A DNA stretch of 64,000 nt from Marinobacter qingdaonensis (GCF_034555935.1 NZ_JAYDCJ010000003.1:2170001-2234000); one strand, 5' to 3'; positions 10,371-19,946 are shown, counted from the first letter of the stretch. A program made the numbers and translations. The notes: generated by a model not told the origin, from the sequence alone.

Positions 10371-11864
10371 ATGATAGGAAATAGTGTTGGTATCAGCATT
10401 ACCTTCATCGCCTACATTTTGCTGATGCTCGGCATCGGCTATGTAGCCTGGAAACGTACGTCAAACCTGTCCGATTACATCCTGGGCGGTCGTAGCCTCG
10501 GGCCGCTGCCGTCTGCGATCAGTGCCGGCGCTTCGGACATGAGTGGCTGGCTGCTGCTCGGCCTCCCGGGCTACGCCTACGCCGCCGGTTACGAAGCGAT
10601 CTGGATCGCCGTTGGCCTGCTGGCCGGTACCTGGCTGAACTGGCTGTTTGTGGCCAGCCGTCTGCGGACCTACTCGCAGTCTGCCGGTGACTCGCTGACG
10701 CTGCCGTCCTTCTTCGAAAACCGCTTTAACGACACCAGCCGCATCCTGCGCGTGGTGTGTGCCTTCTTTATTCTGCTGTTCTTCCTGTTCTACACCAGCT
10801 CCGGTCTGGTTGCAGGCGGCAAGCTGTTTGAAACCGTGTTCGGCCTCGACTACACCGTGGCGGTCATCGTCGGCACCGTTGCCGTTGTTTCCTACACCTT
10901 CTTCGGTGGCTTCCTGGCGGTTACCTGGACCGACGTGATCCAGGGCCTGCTGATGTTCGCCGCGCTGCTGCTGGTGCCGATCATGGCCATCAGTGCCGAT
11001 GGCGGCTGGGGTGCGACCACCGCTGCCATGGAAGCGAAGAACCCCGAGTTCCTCGACGCCTTCACCAGCACCGACGGTACCGCCCTGGGTGTCCTGTCGA
11101 TCCTGTCCCTGCTGGGTTGGGGGCTGGGTTACTTCGGTCAGCCGCACATCCTGGCCCGTTTCAAGGCCATCCGTAGCGAAGACGACGTACCCAATGCCCG
11201 TCGCATTGCCGTAACCTGGAGTGGCCTGGGCCTGCTGGGCGCGCTGCTGTGTGGTTTCGCTGCCATCGGCTACTTCGAGACGCCTCTGGAGGATGGTGAG
11301 CGCGCCTTCATGCTGCTGGTGGATGCGCTGTTCCATCCGATCATAGCCGGTATCCTGCTGGCCGCCATCCTGGCCGCGATCATGAGCACCGCCGACTCCC
11401 AGCTGCTGGTGTCGTCTTCCGCCCTGGCCGAGGATTTCTACAAGGCGCTGTTCCGCAAGGACGCGTCCCAGGAAGAGCTGGTCTGGGTGGGTCGCTTGGC
11501 CGTTGTGGGCATTGCCATCATCGCCTGTATCCTGGGTCTGAACCCGGACAGCAAGGTCCTGGAGCTGGTCTCCTACGCCTGGGCTGGCTTCGGTGCGGCC
11601 TTCGGTCCGGCGCTGATCCTGTCGCTGTTCTGGCGTAACATGACCCGCAACGGCGCCATCGCCGGTGTTGTTGTGGGGGGTGCCACCGTGGTGATCTGGG
11701 GCAACATGTCCGGCGGCCTGCTGGACCTGTACGAGATCATTCCGGGCTTCATCTTCGCCACCATCGCCATCGTGCTGGTGTCCAAGTTCGGTGACAAGCC
11801 GCACGCGGAGATCCTGGCCGGCTTCGACAAGGCCATCAAAGAGCGCTATCACAACCTGCCGTAA
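10371..11864 (+). CDS. putP: Sodium/proline-type symporter (SSS family), second copy
   Basis: This 497-residue SSS transporter is a paralogue of the preceding gene, sharing SAGASDMSGWLLLGLPG, GWGLGYFGQPHILARFKAI and MSTADSQLLVSSSALAEDFYKALFRKDASQEELVWVGR. The last segment is closer to classical PutP than the first copy is, so this is the better candidate for the main proline carrier. It is flanked by terminators on both sides and so is probably monocistronic. A GGGGAGA ribosome site sits just upstream of ATG 10371. Confidence 0.88.
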   Translation: MIGNSVGISITFIAYILLMLGIGYVAWKRTSNLSDYILGGRSLGPLPSAISAGASDMSGWLLLGLPGYAYAAGYEAIWIAVGLLAGTWLNWLFVASRLRTYSQSAGDSLTLPSFFENRFNDTSRILRVVCAFFILLFFLFYTSSGLVAGGKLFETVFGLDYTVAVIVGTVAVVSYTFFGGFLAVTWTDVIQGLLMFAALLLVPIMAISADGGWGATTAAMEAKNPEFLDAFTSTDGTALGVLSILSLLGWGLGYFGQPHILARFKAIRSEDDVPNARRIAVTWSGLGLLGALLCGFAAIGYFETPLEDGERAFMLLVDALFHPIIAGILLAAILAAIMSTADSQLLVSSSALAEDFYKALFRKDASQEELVWVGRLAVVGIAIIACILGLNPDSKVLELVSYAWAGFGAAFGPALILSLFWRNMTRNGAIAGVVVGGATVVIWGNMSGGLLDLYEIIPGFIFATIAIVLVSKFGDKPHAEILAGFDKAIKERYHNLP

Positions 11865-11912
11865 CCGGCAGGGCCGGACCCGGTGATTGCCGGGTTTCGG
11901 CTGGCACTACCG

Positions 11913-11946
11913 AAAGCCCCCGTCAGCAATGACGGGGGCTTTTTTC
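11913..11946 (+). terminator. Terminator after second putP
   Basis: AAAGCCCCCGTC and GACGGGGGCTTT form a perfect stem with a short AGCAAT loop, followed by a T run. Confidence 0.92.
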
Positions 11947-12085
11947 TTGCCCGGGTGGCGTGCGGGTCTTATACATAAGTCGAAGCCGTGGTCTTGCGGC
12001 TGGCAGTCGTTTCGCCAAACCGCTACCGTGATAAAGACTTGGAACGCGTCCCGAAATAACTATAACCATCTGAGGATTAAGGCTT

Positions 12086-13093
12086 ATGAATACCAAGAGT
12101 CTGAGCAGGACTGCCAAGGGTGTGGTCGCTGCCGCCGCCGTTTCGTTCTCCTCCGGCCTCCAGGCCGAAGGCAATTATGTGATGGGTACCGCCACCACCG
12201 GTGGCACTTACTACCCGGTTGGCGTGGCCATCTCCACCCTGGTCAAGGTCAAGCTCGAGCCCCAGACCAACATCTCCGTGTCCGCCATCAGCTCCGCCGG
12301 TTCCGGCGAGAACCTGAAACTGATGGACGAAGGCCAGATCCAGTTCGGCATCCTGCAGGGCCTGTACGGCGCCTACGCCTGGAATGGCACCGGTCCGGTC
12401 CCCAAGGCCTACAAGAACCTGCGCTCGGTTTCCATGCTGTGGCAGAACGTTGAGCACTTCGTGGTGCGTAACAGCGTGGTGGACTCCGGCACCATCTCCG
12501 ACATGACCAACCTGTACGGCGAAAGCTTCTCCATCGGTGCCCGCAACTCCGGTACCGAAGGCTCTGGCCGCTTCATCCTGGGCAAGGTCGGCGTCGATCT
12601 TGAGCAGGTGGACATCGCCTACCTGGGCTACGGTCCCAGTGCCGATGCCATGCAGAACGGCAACATCGACGGCATGAACATTCCGGCGGGCGTGCCGGCC
12701 TCGGCCGTGACCCGTGCCTACGCCAACCTGGGCGATGACATCACCACCCTGGACTTCACCGCCGAGCAGTTGGCCAAGGTCAACAGCGACTTCGAGCTGT
12801 GGACCCCGTACACCATCCCGGCCGGGACTTACCCGAACCAGGACAAGGACATCAACACCATCGCCCAGCCGAACATCATGGCGGCCCGTGCGGATGTTTC
12901 CGAAGAGGATGTGTACCAGATCACCAAGACGATCTATGCCAACCTGCCGTTCCTGAACAACATTCACCCGGCCACCAAGGCCATGGCGCTGGAAAAGGCG
13001 ATTGCCGGCCTGCCCATGCCGCTGCACCCGGGGGCTGCCCGTTTCTACCGGGAGCAGGGCCTTGAGATCCCCGAGCGACTGATTGCGGAGTAA
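12086..13093 (+). CDS. TAXI-family TRAP transporter solute receptor
   Basis: The 335-residue protein is the periplasmic binding component of a TRAP transporter of the TAXI type. It has a Sec signal peptide (cleavage expected near LQA-EG, residues about 27-28) followed by the family start GTATTGGTYYPVG and the SAGSGENLKLMDEGQIQFGI segment. It precedes the fused permease gene by 2 nt, which completes the system. TAXI receptors bind small carboxylates such as glutamate or 2-oxoglutarate in the few tested cases; the ligand here is unknown. Confidence 0.9.
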   Translation: MNTKSLSRTAKGVVAAAAVSFSSGLQAEGNYVMGTATTGGTYYPVGVAISTLVKVKLEPQTNISVSAISSAGSGENLKLMDEGQIQFGILQGLYGAYAWNGTGPVPKAYKNLRSVSMLWQNVEHFVVRNSVVDSGTISDMTNLYGESFSIGARNSGTEGSGRFILGKVGVDLEQVDIAYLGYGPSADAMQNGNIDGMNIPAGVPASAVTRAYANLGDDITTLDFTAEQLAKVNSDFELWTPYTIPAGTYPNQDKDINTIAQPNIMAARADVSEEDVYQITKTIYANLPFLNNIHPATKAMALEKAIAGLPMPLHPGAARFYREQGLEIPERLIAE

Positions 13094-13095
13094 CC

Positions 13096-15243
13096 GTGGC
13101 AGAGCAACCAACGAGCGAACCTCTCTCTGAGGTTCGCGACGAAAGCGCGAGCGAAGCCAGCGAACGCCTCGATCACCGGCTCCTAGGGCCGGTGATTTTT
13201 GGTTTGGCCATCGTAACCTCGCTGATCCACCTCTATTTCAACACCGTGTCCACGCTGTCCGAGCTGTGGACCTCGGCGCTGCACTTCGGCCTGTTCGGTC
13301 TCATCTGCGCCCTGACCACGCCCATGCTGAAGGCGCGCTCGGTGTCCGGCCAGCGCCTGGTTCTGGGTGTCGATGTGTTCCTCGGGCTGGCGGCCCTGGC
13401 CTGTGCCGTCTACCTGATGCTGTTCGAAAATGCGCTCTACGAGCGTGGCGTTAATTTCAGCACTGGGGACTGGATCTTCTCCATCGCTGCGGTGCTGCTG
13501 ATTCTCGAATTTGCCCGCCGGACCGTGGGCTGGTTTATTCCGGTGCTATGTATCCTGGCGCTGTCCTACGTGGCCTGGTGGGGCCAGTACGTGGACGGCA
13601 TCTTCAATTTCCCGGGTCTGACCTGGGAGACCGTGCTGTTCCGCTCCTACATTGGCGGCCAGGGCATGCTCGGGTCCATTGCCCGCATTTCCTGGACTTA
13701 CGTCTTCATGTTCATCCTGTTCGGGGCCTTCCTGGTGAAGTCCGGGGCAGGGGATTTCATCATCGAGCTGGCCCGCTGCGCCGCCGGCCGCTTTGTCGGT
13801 GGCCCGGGGTTCGTGGCGGTGTTCTCGTCCGGGCTGATGGGCTCGGTGTCCGGCTCCAGTGTCGCCAACACCGTGTCCACCGGTGTCATCACCATTCCCC
13901 TGATGCGCAAGGCCGGTTTCCCGCCGCGCTTTGCCGCCGGGGTCGAGGCCGCGGCCTCCACCGGGGGCCAGCTGATGCCGCCGGTGATGGGGGCCGGGGC
14001 CTTCATCATGGCGTCCTACACCCAGGTGTCCTATCTGACCATCATTTCGGTCGCGGCCCTGCCGGCGCTGCTGTATTTCCTGTCGGTGGCCATGTTTGTG
14101 CGCATCGAGGCCAAGCGCAGCCATGCCATCAAGCTGGAAGACGACAACACGCCCAGCCTGAAAGAGGTGCTCAAGGACGGCTGGCATTTCCTGCTGCCCT
14201 TGGTGGTGCTGGTGGCGGCCCTGGTCTACGGCTTCACGCCCACCTACGCGGCGGGCATCGCCATCCTGTCGGTCATCGTGGCGTCCTGGTTGTCCAAGCA
14301 CCCGATGGGGCCGAAGGACATCCTGGAGGCCATGGTGATGGGCGCCCGCAACATCACCACCACGGCCATCCTGCTGATCACCGTCGGCCTGATCGTGATG
14401 GTGGTGTCGACCACCGGTATTGGTAATACCTTCTCGATCATGATCACCGACTGGGCCGGCGGCAGCCTGTTGATCACCATCGTCCTGGTGGCGCTGGCGT
14501 CGCTGATCCTGGGCATGGGTCTGCCGGTGACCGCGGCCTACATCGTACTGGCCACGCTGTCGGCGCCGGCAATCTACAACCTGATCGCCCAGAGCCAGCT
14601 GCTGGACATGGTGATGAATGGCAATCTGCCGGAGCAGGCCAAGTCCATCTTCATGCTGGTGGCGCCGGACAAGCTGGAGCTGCTGAATTCGCCCATGGAA
14701 CGCGCCACCGCCCAGCAATTGCTGGCGTCGGTGCCGGATACCTTCAGCAACCAACTGTTGGAACAGGCGCTGTCGCCGGCGACCCTGTCAATGGCGCTGG
14801 TGGCCGCGCACATGGTGATCTTCTGGCTGTCCCAGGACTCCAATGTGACCCCGCCGGTGTGCCTGACCGCCTTTGCCGCCGCTGCCATTGCCGGTACGCC
14901 CCAGATGCGCACCGGTTTCACCGCCTGGAAGCTGGCCAAGGGGCTGTACATCGTGCCGCTGCTGTTCGCCTATTCGCCTTTGATTACCGGCGACTTCGAC
15001 CAGATGCTGCAGGTGTTCTGCTTCGCGCTGTTTGGCATCTACGCCATCGTCGCCGGCCTGGAAGGCTACCTGGAACATCCGCTCAATCCGGTGGTGCGCG
15101 TGCTGATGTTCCCCATTGGCGTGCTCATGCTCTGGCCCCACGGGCAGATCCTGTTCGACGTCGCCGGTCTGGTGATCTTCATCATTGCCTTCGTGTGGAG
15201 CAGTCGCCAGGGCCGGCGGTTGGCTCGACCGGCCGCTGCCTGA
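13096..15243 (+). CDS. TRAP transporter permease, DctQ-DctM (4TM/12TM) fusion
   Basis: The 715-residue protein joins the small DctQ-type and large DctM-type TRAP permease domains in one chain, as is usual for TAXI systems. A hydrophilic N-terminus of about 35 residues precedes the first helices. The DctM part carries GSVSGSSVANTVSTG, PRFAAGVEAAASTGGQLMPPVMGAGAF and GMGLPVTAAYIVLATL. Transport should be Na+-driven secondary uptake. Translation starts at GTG 13096, two bases after the receptor stop. Confidence 0.92.
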   Translation: MAEQPTSEPLSEVRDESASEASERLDHRLLGPVIFGLAIVTSLIHLYFNTVSTLSELWTSALHFGLFGLICALTTPMLKARSVSGQRLVLGVDVFLGLAALACAVYLMLFENALYERGVNFSTGDWIFSIAAVLLILEFARRTVGWFIPVLCILALSYVAWWGQYVDGIFNFPGLTWETVLFRSYIGGQGMLGSIARISWTYVFMFILFGAFLVKSGAGDFIIELARCAAGRFVGGPGFVAVFSSGLMGSVSGSSVANTVSTGVITIPLMRKAGFPPRFAAGVEAAASTGGQLMPPVMGAGAFIMASYTQVSYLTIISVAALPALLYFLSVAMFVRIEAKRSHAIKLEDDNTPSLKEVLKDGWHFLLPLVVLVAALVYGFTPTYAAGIAILSVIVASWLSKHPMGPKDILEAMVMGARNITTTAILLITVGLIVMVVSTTGIGNTFSIMITDWAGGSLLITIVLVALASLILGMGLPVTAAYIVLATLSAPAIYNLIAQSQLLDMVMNGNLPEQAKSIFMLVAPDKLELLNSPMERATAQQLLASVPDTFSNQLLEQALSPATLSMALVAAHMVIFWLSQDSNVTPPVCLTAFAAAAIAGTPQMRTGFTAWKLAKGLYIVPLLFAYSPLITGDFDQMLQVFCFALFGIYAIVAGLEGYLEHPLNPVVRVLMFPIGVLMLWPHGQILFDVAGLVIFIIAFVWSSRQGRRLARPAAA

Positions 15244-15255
15244 CGGAAGCCGCCC

Positions 15256-16002
15256 ATGACCCTGATCGAGGTTCTGGCGCTGCTGGCGCTGGGTGGCATC
15301 GCCGGTTTCATCAACGTGCTGTCGGCCGGGGGCTCCATGCTGACCCTGCCGCTGTTGATGTTCCTGGGACTGCCGCCCCAGGTCGCCAACGGCACCAACC
15401 GGGTGGCTGTCACGCTCCAGAGTGTGATGGCGGTGGGCAGCTTCTACCGCATGGGCCACGGCAACCTGATGGTGAGCCTGCACCTGGCGGTGCCGGCCAC
15501 ACTCGGTGCGCTGCTGGGGGCCTGGGTGGCCACCTGGGTGCCGGATGCGGTGTTCGAACTGGTGCTGGTGTGCGCCATGATTGGTGCCTCGGTGTTCATG
15601 CTGCTGCCGCAGCCGTCCCTGAATACCCGACCCTTGACCACCGACCGGCTGAGTCCGGCCATCTACCTGGCGATGTTCTTCGTGGGCATGTATGGCGGCT
15701 TCATTCAGGTCGGGGTGGGGGTGCTGTTCATCGTGGTGCTCTACCACATGCTCAAGATCGACCTGCGCCAGGTGAACGTGCTCAAGGTGTCGATCGTGCT
15801 GCCGTTTACCTTCGCCGCGCTGCTGGTGTTCGCCTTTAACGATCAGGTGCGTTGGGGGGTCGGGCTGACCCTGGCCCTGGGCAACGTCACCGGCGCCTTT
15901 ATCGCGACCCGGGTCAACATGAGCAAGCAGGGCGCGCGCTGGGTCAAGGCCGTCACCCTGGTCATGGTGGTGGCGATTCTCCTGAGACTGATTCTGTACT
16001 GA
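15256..16002 (+). CDS. TSUP (TauE/SafE) family permease
   Basis: The 248-residue membrane protein has about eight helices and the N-terminal GGIAGFINVLSAGGSMLTLPLLMFLGLPPQVANGTNR motif region typical of the TauE/SafE family, repeated more weakly in the second half (GMYGGFIQVGVGVLF). Family members move sulfite, sulfoacetate or other organic anions. It starts 12 nt after the TRAP permease and is probably in the same transcript; the substrate cannot be read from the sequence. Confidence 0.85.
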   Translation: MTLIEVLALLALGGIAGFINVLSAGGSMLTLPLLMFLGLPPQVANGTNRVAVTLQSVMAVGSFYRMGHGNLMVSLHLAVPATLGALLGAWVATWVPDAVFELVLVCAMIGASVFMLLPQPSLNTRPLTTDRLSPAIYLAMFFVGMYGGFIQVGVGVLFIVVLYHMLKIDLRQVNVLKVSIVLPFTFAALLVFAFNDQVRWGVGLTLALGNVTGAFIATRVNMSKQGARWVKAVTLVMVVAILLRLILY

Positions 16003-16027
16003 TATCCGACGAGTGAGGTGCAAGACA

Positions 16028-17020
16028 ATGAAAGCAATGGTTATTGAGGAATTTGGCGGACCGGAGGTGTTCGTCGAACGTGAGGTGGACACCCCGGAGC
16101 CGGCCGAGGGCCAGGTTCGCATCAAGGTGGTGGCCTCCAGCGTCAATCCGCTCGAAACCAAGATCCGTTCCGGACTGGTCAAGACCGGACCGGCCATGCC
16201 GGCGATCCTGAACGGCGATGTCTCCGGCGTCGTCGACAAGGTGGGCCCGGGTGTAACCGGTTTTTCCGAAGGCGACGAGGTGTTCGGCTGCGCCGGCGGC
16301 GTGAAAGGCTGGCAGGGTGCCCTGGCGGATTACATGATCGCCGACGTGCGCCTGCTGGGTAAGCGTACTCCGGCCATGGGCCTGCCCCTGAACGAGTGTG
16401 CGGCGCTGCCCCTGGTGTTCCTGACCGCCTGGAGCGCCCTGGTGGACCGGGCTGGCATCCAGGCCGGTGAGCATGTGCTGATTCACGCCGGCACCGGCGG
16501 GGTGGGGCATGTGGCGATCCAGATCGCCAAGTATCTGGGCGCTCGGGTGGCGACCACCGTGTCCAGCGAGGAGAAGGCCGAGCTGGCCCGCGATCTCGGT
16601 GCCGACGACATCATCTTCTACAAGGATGAGTCGGTCGAGGACTACAAGCAACGCCTGACCGGCGGCAAGGGCTTCAGCCTGGTGTTCGACACCGTGGGCG
16701 GCGTGAACGTGGACCGGTCCATCGAAGCCACGGCGGTGAATGGTCGCCTGTGCTCGATCAACACCCGCTCCAGTCACGACCTCAGTCAGATGCACGCCAA
16801 GAGCCTGACCCTGCACGTGATCTTCCGTTCCATTTCACTGCTGCACGGCGTTGGCATGGATGATCAGCCGAAGCTGCTGAAGGCCCTGTGCGACCTGCTG
16901 GAGCAGGGCAAGGTCAAGCCGCTGCTGGACAGCAAGCGCTTTAAGTTCACCGAGATCAGCGAGGCCCATCGCCTGATCGAATCAGGCCAGGCGGTCGGCA
17001 AGATCCTGCTGGAACGCTGA
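16028..17020 (+). CDS. Quinone oxidoreductase-like zinc-free MDR protein
   Basis: The 330-residue protein belongs to the medium-chain dehydrogenase/reductase superfamily, quinone reductase branch. The N-terminal GroES-like part includes VVASSVNPLETKIRSG, which has Asn-Pro-Leu in place of the zinc-ligand Cys of alcohol dehydrogenases. The NADPH fold follows at HAGTGGVGHVAIQIAKYLGA. ATG 16028 follows TGAGG at 16014-16018; the upstream GTG at 16013 lies in that ribosome site. It ends the TRAP-TSUP gene run and is closed by a two-way terminator. The substrate is unknown. Confidence 0.82.
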   Translation: MKAMVIEEFGGPEVFVEREVDTPEPAEGQVRIKVVASSVNPLETKIRSGLVKTGPAMPAILNGDVSGVVDKVGPGVTGFSEGDEVFGCAGGVKGWQGALADYMIADVRLLGKRTPAMGLPLNECAALPLVFLTAWSALVDRAGIQAGEHVLIHAGTGGVGHVAIQIAKYLGARVATTVSSEEKAELARDLGADDIIFYKDESVEDYKQRLTGGKGFSLVFDTVGGVNVDRSIEATAVNGRLCSINTRSSHDLSQMHAKSLTLHVIFRSISLLHGVGMDDQPKLLKALCDLLEQGKVKPLLDSKRFKFTEISEAHRLIESGQAVGKILLER

Positions 17021-17035
17021 GTTCCTGCAGGCATA

Positions 17036-17066
17036 AAAAAACGCCAGCCCGAGGGCTGGCGTTTTT
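17036..17066. terminator. Bidirectional terminator between MDR gene and acnB
   Basis: AAAACGCCAGCCC and GGGCTGGCGTTTT pair around GAG, with A and T runs on both sides, serving the plus-strand MDR gene and minus-strand acnB. Confidence 0.93.
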
Positions 17067-17093
17067 CGTGGAGCTCACCGTGAAGGTGTGGGC

Positions 17094-19688
17094 TTAGGCG
17101 ATGTTCGCTTCGGCCGCCTTCTTGGTGTAGTTCTCCATCTGGTCGAAGTTGAGATACTTGTAGATCTCTTTCGACATGCTGTTCAGGTTCTTGGCGTATT
17201 CCATGTACTCCGCCGGGGAGGGGAGTTTGCCCAGAACCGCACCAACCGCTGCCAGTTCCGCAGAGGTCAGGTACACGTTGGCACCATCGCCCAGGCGGTT
17301 CGGGAAGTTACGGGTGGAGGTGGACAGCACGGTCGACTTCGGAGCGACCCGCGCCTGGTTACCCATGCACAGGGAGCAGCCCGGCATCTCGGTGCGCACA
17401 CCGGCGGTGCCGTAGGTGTTGAAGTAACCTTCTTCCATCAGCTGCGCCTCGTCCATCTTGGTCGGCGGCGACATCCACAGGCGGGTGGTCAATGCACCCT
17501 TGTGCTGCTCCAGCAGTTTGCCGGCGGCACGGAAGTGACCGATGTTGGTCATGCAGGAACCGATGAACACCTCGTCGACCTTGTCGCCAGCGACTTCGGA
17601 CAGGAACTTGGCGTCGTCCGGGTCGTTCGGGCAGCACACGATCGGCTCTTTGATGTCGGCCAGGTCGATTTCGATGACGTGGGAGTACTCGGCGTCCTTG
17701 TCGGCACGCATGAGCTTCGGATCCTTCAGCCACTCTTCCATCTTCTGGGCGCGACGCTCCAGGGTACGCGGATCGCCGTAACCTTCGGCAATCATCCAGC
17801 GCAGCATGGTGATGTTGGAGCGCAGGTACTCGCCCACAGAGTCTTCGGACAGGTTGATGGTACAACCGGCGGCGGAGCGCTCGGCGGAAGCGTCAGACAG
17901 CTCGAACGCCTGCTCAACGGTCAGGTGCTCCAGACCTTCGATCTCCAGGATGCGGCCGGAGAATTCGTTGATCTTACCCTTCTTCTCAACGGTCAGCATG
18001 CCCTGCTTGATGCCGTACAGGGGGATGGCGTGGACCAGGTCACGCAGGGTGATGCCCGGCTGCATTTCGCCCTTGAAGCGCACCAGAACCGACTCCGGCA
18101 TATCCAGCGGCATAACGCCGGTGGCAGCAGCGAAGGCGACCAGGCCGGAACCGGCCGGGAAGGAGATGCCCATCGGGAAACGGGTGTGGGAGTCACCACC
18201 GGTACCAACGGTGTCCGGCAGCAGCATGCGGTTCAGCCAAGAGTGGATGATGCCGTCACCCGGACGCAGGGCAACACCGCCACGGGTCTGGATGAAGTCC
18301 GGCATGGTGTGCTGCATTTCCACGTCGACCGGCTTCGGGTAGGCCGCGGTGTGGCAGAACGACTGCATAACCAGGTCAGACTGGAAGCCCAGGCAGGCCA
18401 GGTCTTTCAGCTCGTCACGGGTCATCGGGCCAGTGGTGTCCTGGGAGCCGACCGTAGTCATTTCCGGCTCGCAGTAGGTGCCCGGGCGTACGCCTTGGCC
18501 TTCTTCCAGGCCGCAGGCCTTGCCGACCATCTTCTGGGCCAGGGTGAAGCCTTTGGTGCCGGCTTCCGGATCCTTCGGCAGACGGAAGATATCGGTGGCG
18601 CCCATGCCCAGGGCTTCGCGCGCCTTGTTGGTCAGGCCACGACCGATGATCAGCGGGATACGACCGCCGGCCTGCACTTCGTCCAGGATCACTTCGGACT
18701 TGAAGCCGAACTCGGAGATGGTCTCACCGGCTTCGTTCAGGATCTTGCCTTCGTACGGGCGGATCTCAATCACGTCGCCCATGTTCATGTTGTCGACCGG
18801 AGCCTCGAATACCAGGGCGCCAGCGTCTTCCATGGTGTTGAAGAAGATCGGGGCAACCTTGTTACCGATACAGACACCGCCGGCACGCTTGTTCGGCACG
18901 CCCGGGATGTCTTCGCCGAAGTACCACAGTACCGAGTTGGTACCGGACTTACGGGAGGAACCGGTACCGACTACGTCACCGACGAAGGCAACCGGCAGGC
19001 CCTTGGACTGGATTTCCTCGATCTGCTTGATCGGGCCAGTCACACCCGGCTCTTCCGGGTTCAGGCCGTCGCGCTCCATCTTGTACATGGCGCGGGCGTG
19101 CAGCGGGATGTCCGGACGGGACCAGGCATCCGGAGCCGGAGACAGGTCGTCGGTGTTGGTTTCGCCAGTGACCTTGAACACCACCATCTTGGTGCTCTCG
19201 GGTACCTTCTTCTTGTTGGTGAACCACTCGGCGTTGGCCCAGGATTCAACAACGGCCTTGGCGACGGCGTTGCCGGCGTCCATCTTTTCCTTCACGTCGT
19301 TGAAGGCGTCGAACATCAGCAGGGTCTTTTTCAGCTGCTCGCCGGCCAGCTCGGCCAGGTCAGCGTCGTCCAGCAGGTCGACCAGAGTGGCGATGTTGTA
19401 GCCACCCTGCATCATGCCCAGCAGTTGAACGGCTTTTTGCTTGTCAACCAACGGGGAAGTGGCTTCGCCCTTGACGATGGCGGTCAGGAAAGCGGCCTTC
19501 ACGTAGGCGGCTTCGTCCACGCCGGGCGGAATGCGGTTTTCCAGCAGGTAAACGAGGGTTTCCTCTTCACCGGCCGGCGGGTTCTTGAGCAGTTCAACCA
19601 GAGCGGCGGTTTGCTCAGCATTCAGGGGCTTGGGAGGAATACCCAGGGCTTCACGTTCGGCAACGTGTTCACGATAGGCTTCTAACAC
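17094..19688 (-). CDS. acnB: Aconitate hydratase B
   Basis: AcnB interconverts citrate and isocitrate in the TCA cycle and can also dehydrate 2-methylcitrate in some bacteria. The protein has the N-terminal HEAT-like domain, then FKVTGETNTDDLSPAPDAWS and VGTGSSRKSGTNSVLW, and the [4Fe-4S] cysteines in IGSCMTNIGHF and PGCSLCMGNQ. I choose GTG 19688: a perfect TGAGGG lies 8 nt upstream, and MLEAYREHVAERE then aligns with the E. coli start (864 versus 865 residues). The ATG at 19703 overlaps the ribosome site itself and would add five residues. Confidence 0.96.
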   Translation of the reverse strand: MLEAYREHVAEREALGIPPKPLNAEQTAALVELLKNPPAGEEETLVYLLENRIPPGVDEAAYVKAAFLTAIVKGEATSPLVDKQKAVQLLGMMQGGYNIATLVDLLDDADLAELAGEQLKKTLLMFDAFNDVKEKMDAGNAVAKAVVESWANAEWFTNKKKVPESTKMVVFKVTGETNTDDLSPAPDAWSRPDIPLHARAMYKMERDGLNPEEPGVTGPIKQIEEIQSKGLPVAFVGDVVGTGSSRKSGTNSVLWYFGEDIPGVPNKRAGGVCIGNKVAPIFFNTMEDAGALVFEAPVDNMNMGDVIEIRPYEGKILNEAGETISEFGFKSEVILDEVQAGGRIPLIIGRGLTNKAREALGMGATDIFRLPKDPEAGTKGFTLAQKMVGKACGLEEGQGVRPGTYCEPEMTTVGSQDTTGPMTRDELKDLACLGFQSDLVMQSFCHTAAYPKPVDVEMQHTMPDFIQTRGGVALRPGDGIIHSWLNRMLLPDTVGTGGDSHTRFPMGISFPAGSGLVAFAAATGVMPLDMPESVLVRFKGEMQPGITLRDLVHAIPLYGIKQGMLTVEKKGKINEFSGRILEIEGLEHLTVEQAFELSDASAERSAAGCTINLSEDSVGEYLRSNITMLRWMIAEGYGDPRTLERRAQKMEEWLKDPKLMRADKDAEYSHVIEIDLADIKEPIVCCPNDPDDAKFLSEVAGDKVDEVFIGSCMTNIGHFRAAGKLLEQHKGALTTRLWMSPPTKMDEAQLMEEGYFNTYGTAGVRTEMPGCSLCMGNQARVAPKSTVLSTSTRNFPNRLGDGANVYLTSAELAAVGAVLGKLPSPAEYMEYAKNLNSMSKEIYKYLNFDQMENYTKKAAEANIA

Positions 19689-19767
19689 GATATGGACCCT
19701 CATCAGTTGGTATGTCCCGCCTGCGTGGGCACGAGGCCCGACGGGAGTTTTGTGGCGGAAAGGCCGC

Positions 19768-19829
19768 AGGAGCCTCTGAATAAGGCCTCAAATCACCGAT
19801 GGGGTTTCAGGATTTATTCAGAGACTCCT
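19768..19829. repeat. Imperfect 16-bp inverted repeat in the acnB/miaE gap
   Basis: AGGAGCCTCTGAATAA (19768-19783) and TTATTCAGAGACTCCT (19814-19829) are reverse complements with one mismatch, spaced by 30 nt. The element lies in the acnB leader on the minus strand. No target duplication is visible and no T run follows. It could be a leader RNA stem, a protein site or the remains of a small mobile element. Confidence 0.6.
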
Positions 19830-19946
19830 TGATCTGGCGCTGCATTCTATAGGAAACCCCTTATAAAGTTAAGTTGGACAGTGGTCGGAGTAATCTGTTA
19901 AGTGCGTTATACTCCGCCGCCACATTCGACAATCCCCCGCAACCTC

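Noticed and set aside
17088..19685. An 865-codon open frame on the plus strand opposite acnB
   Set aside because: It mirrors the acnB frame, its product is low-complexity Gly/His/Val-rich, and AcnB homology on the other strand is unmistakable. It is a codon-bias shadow.
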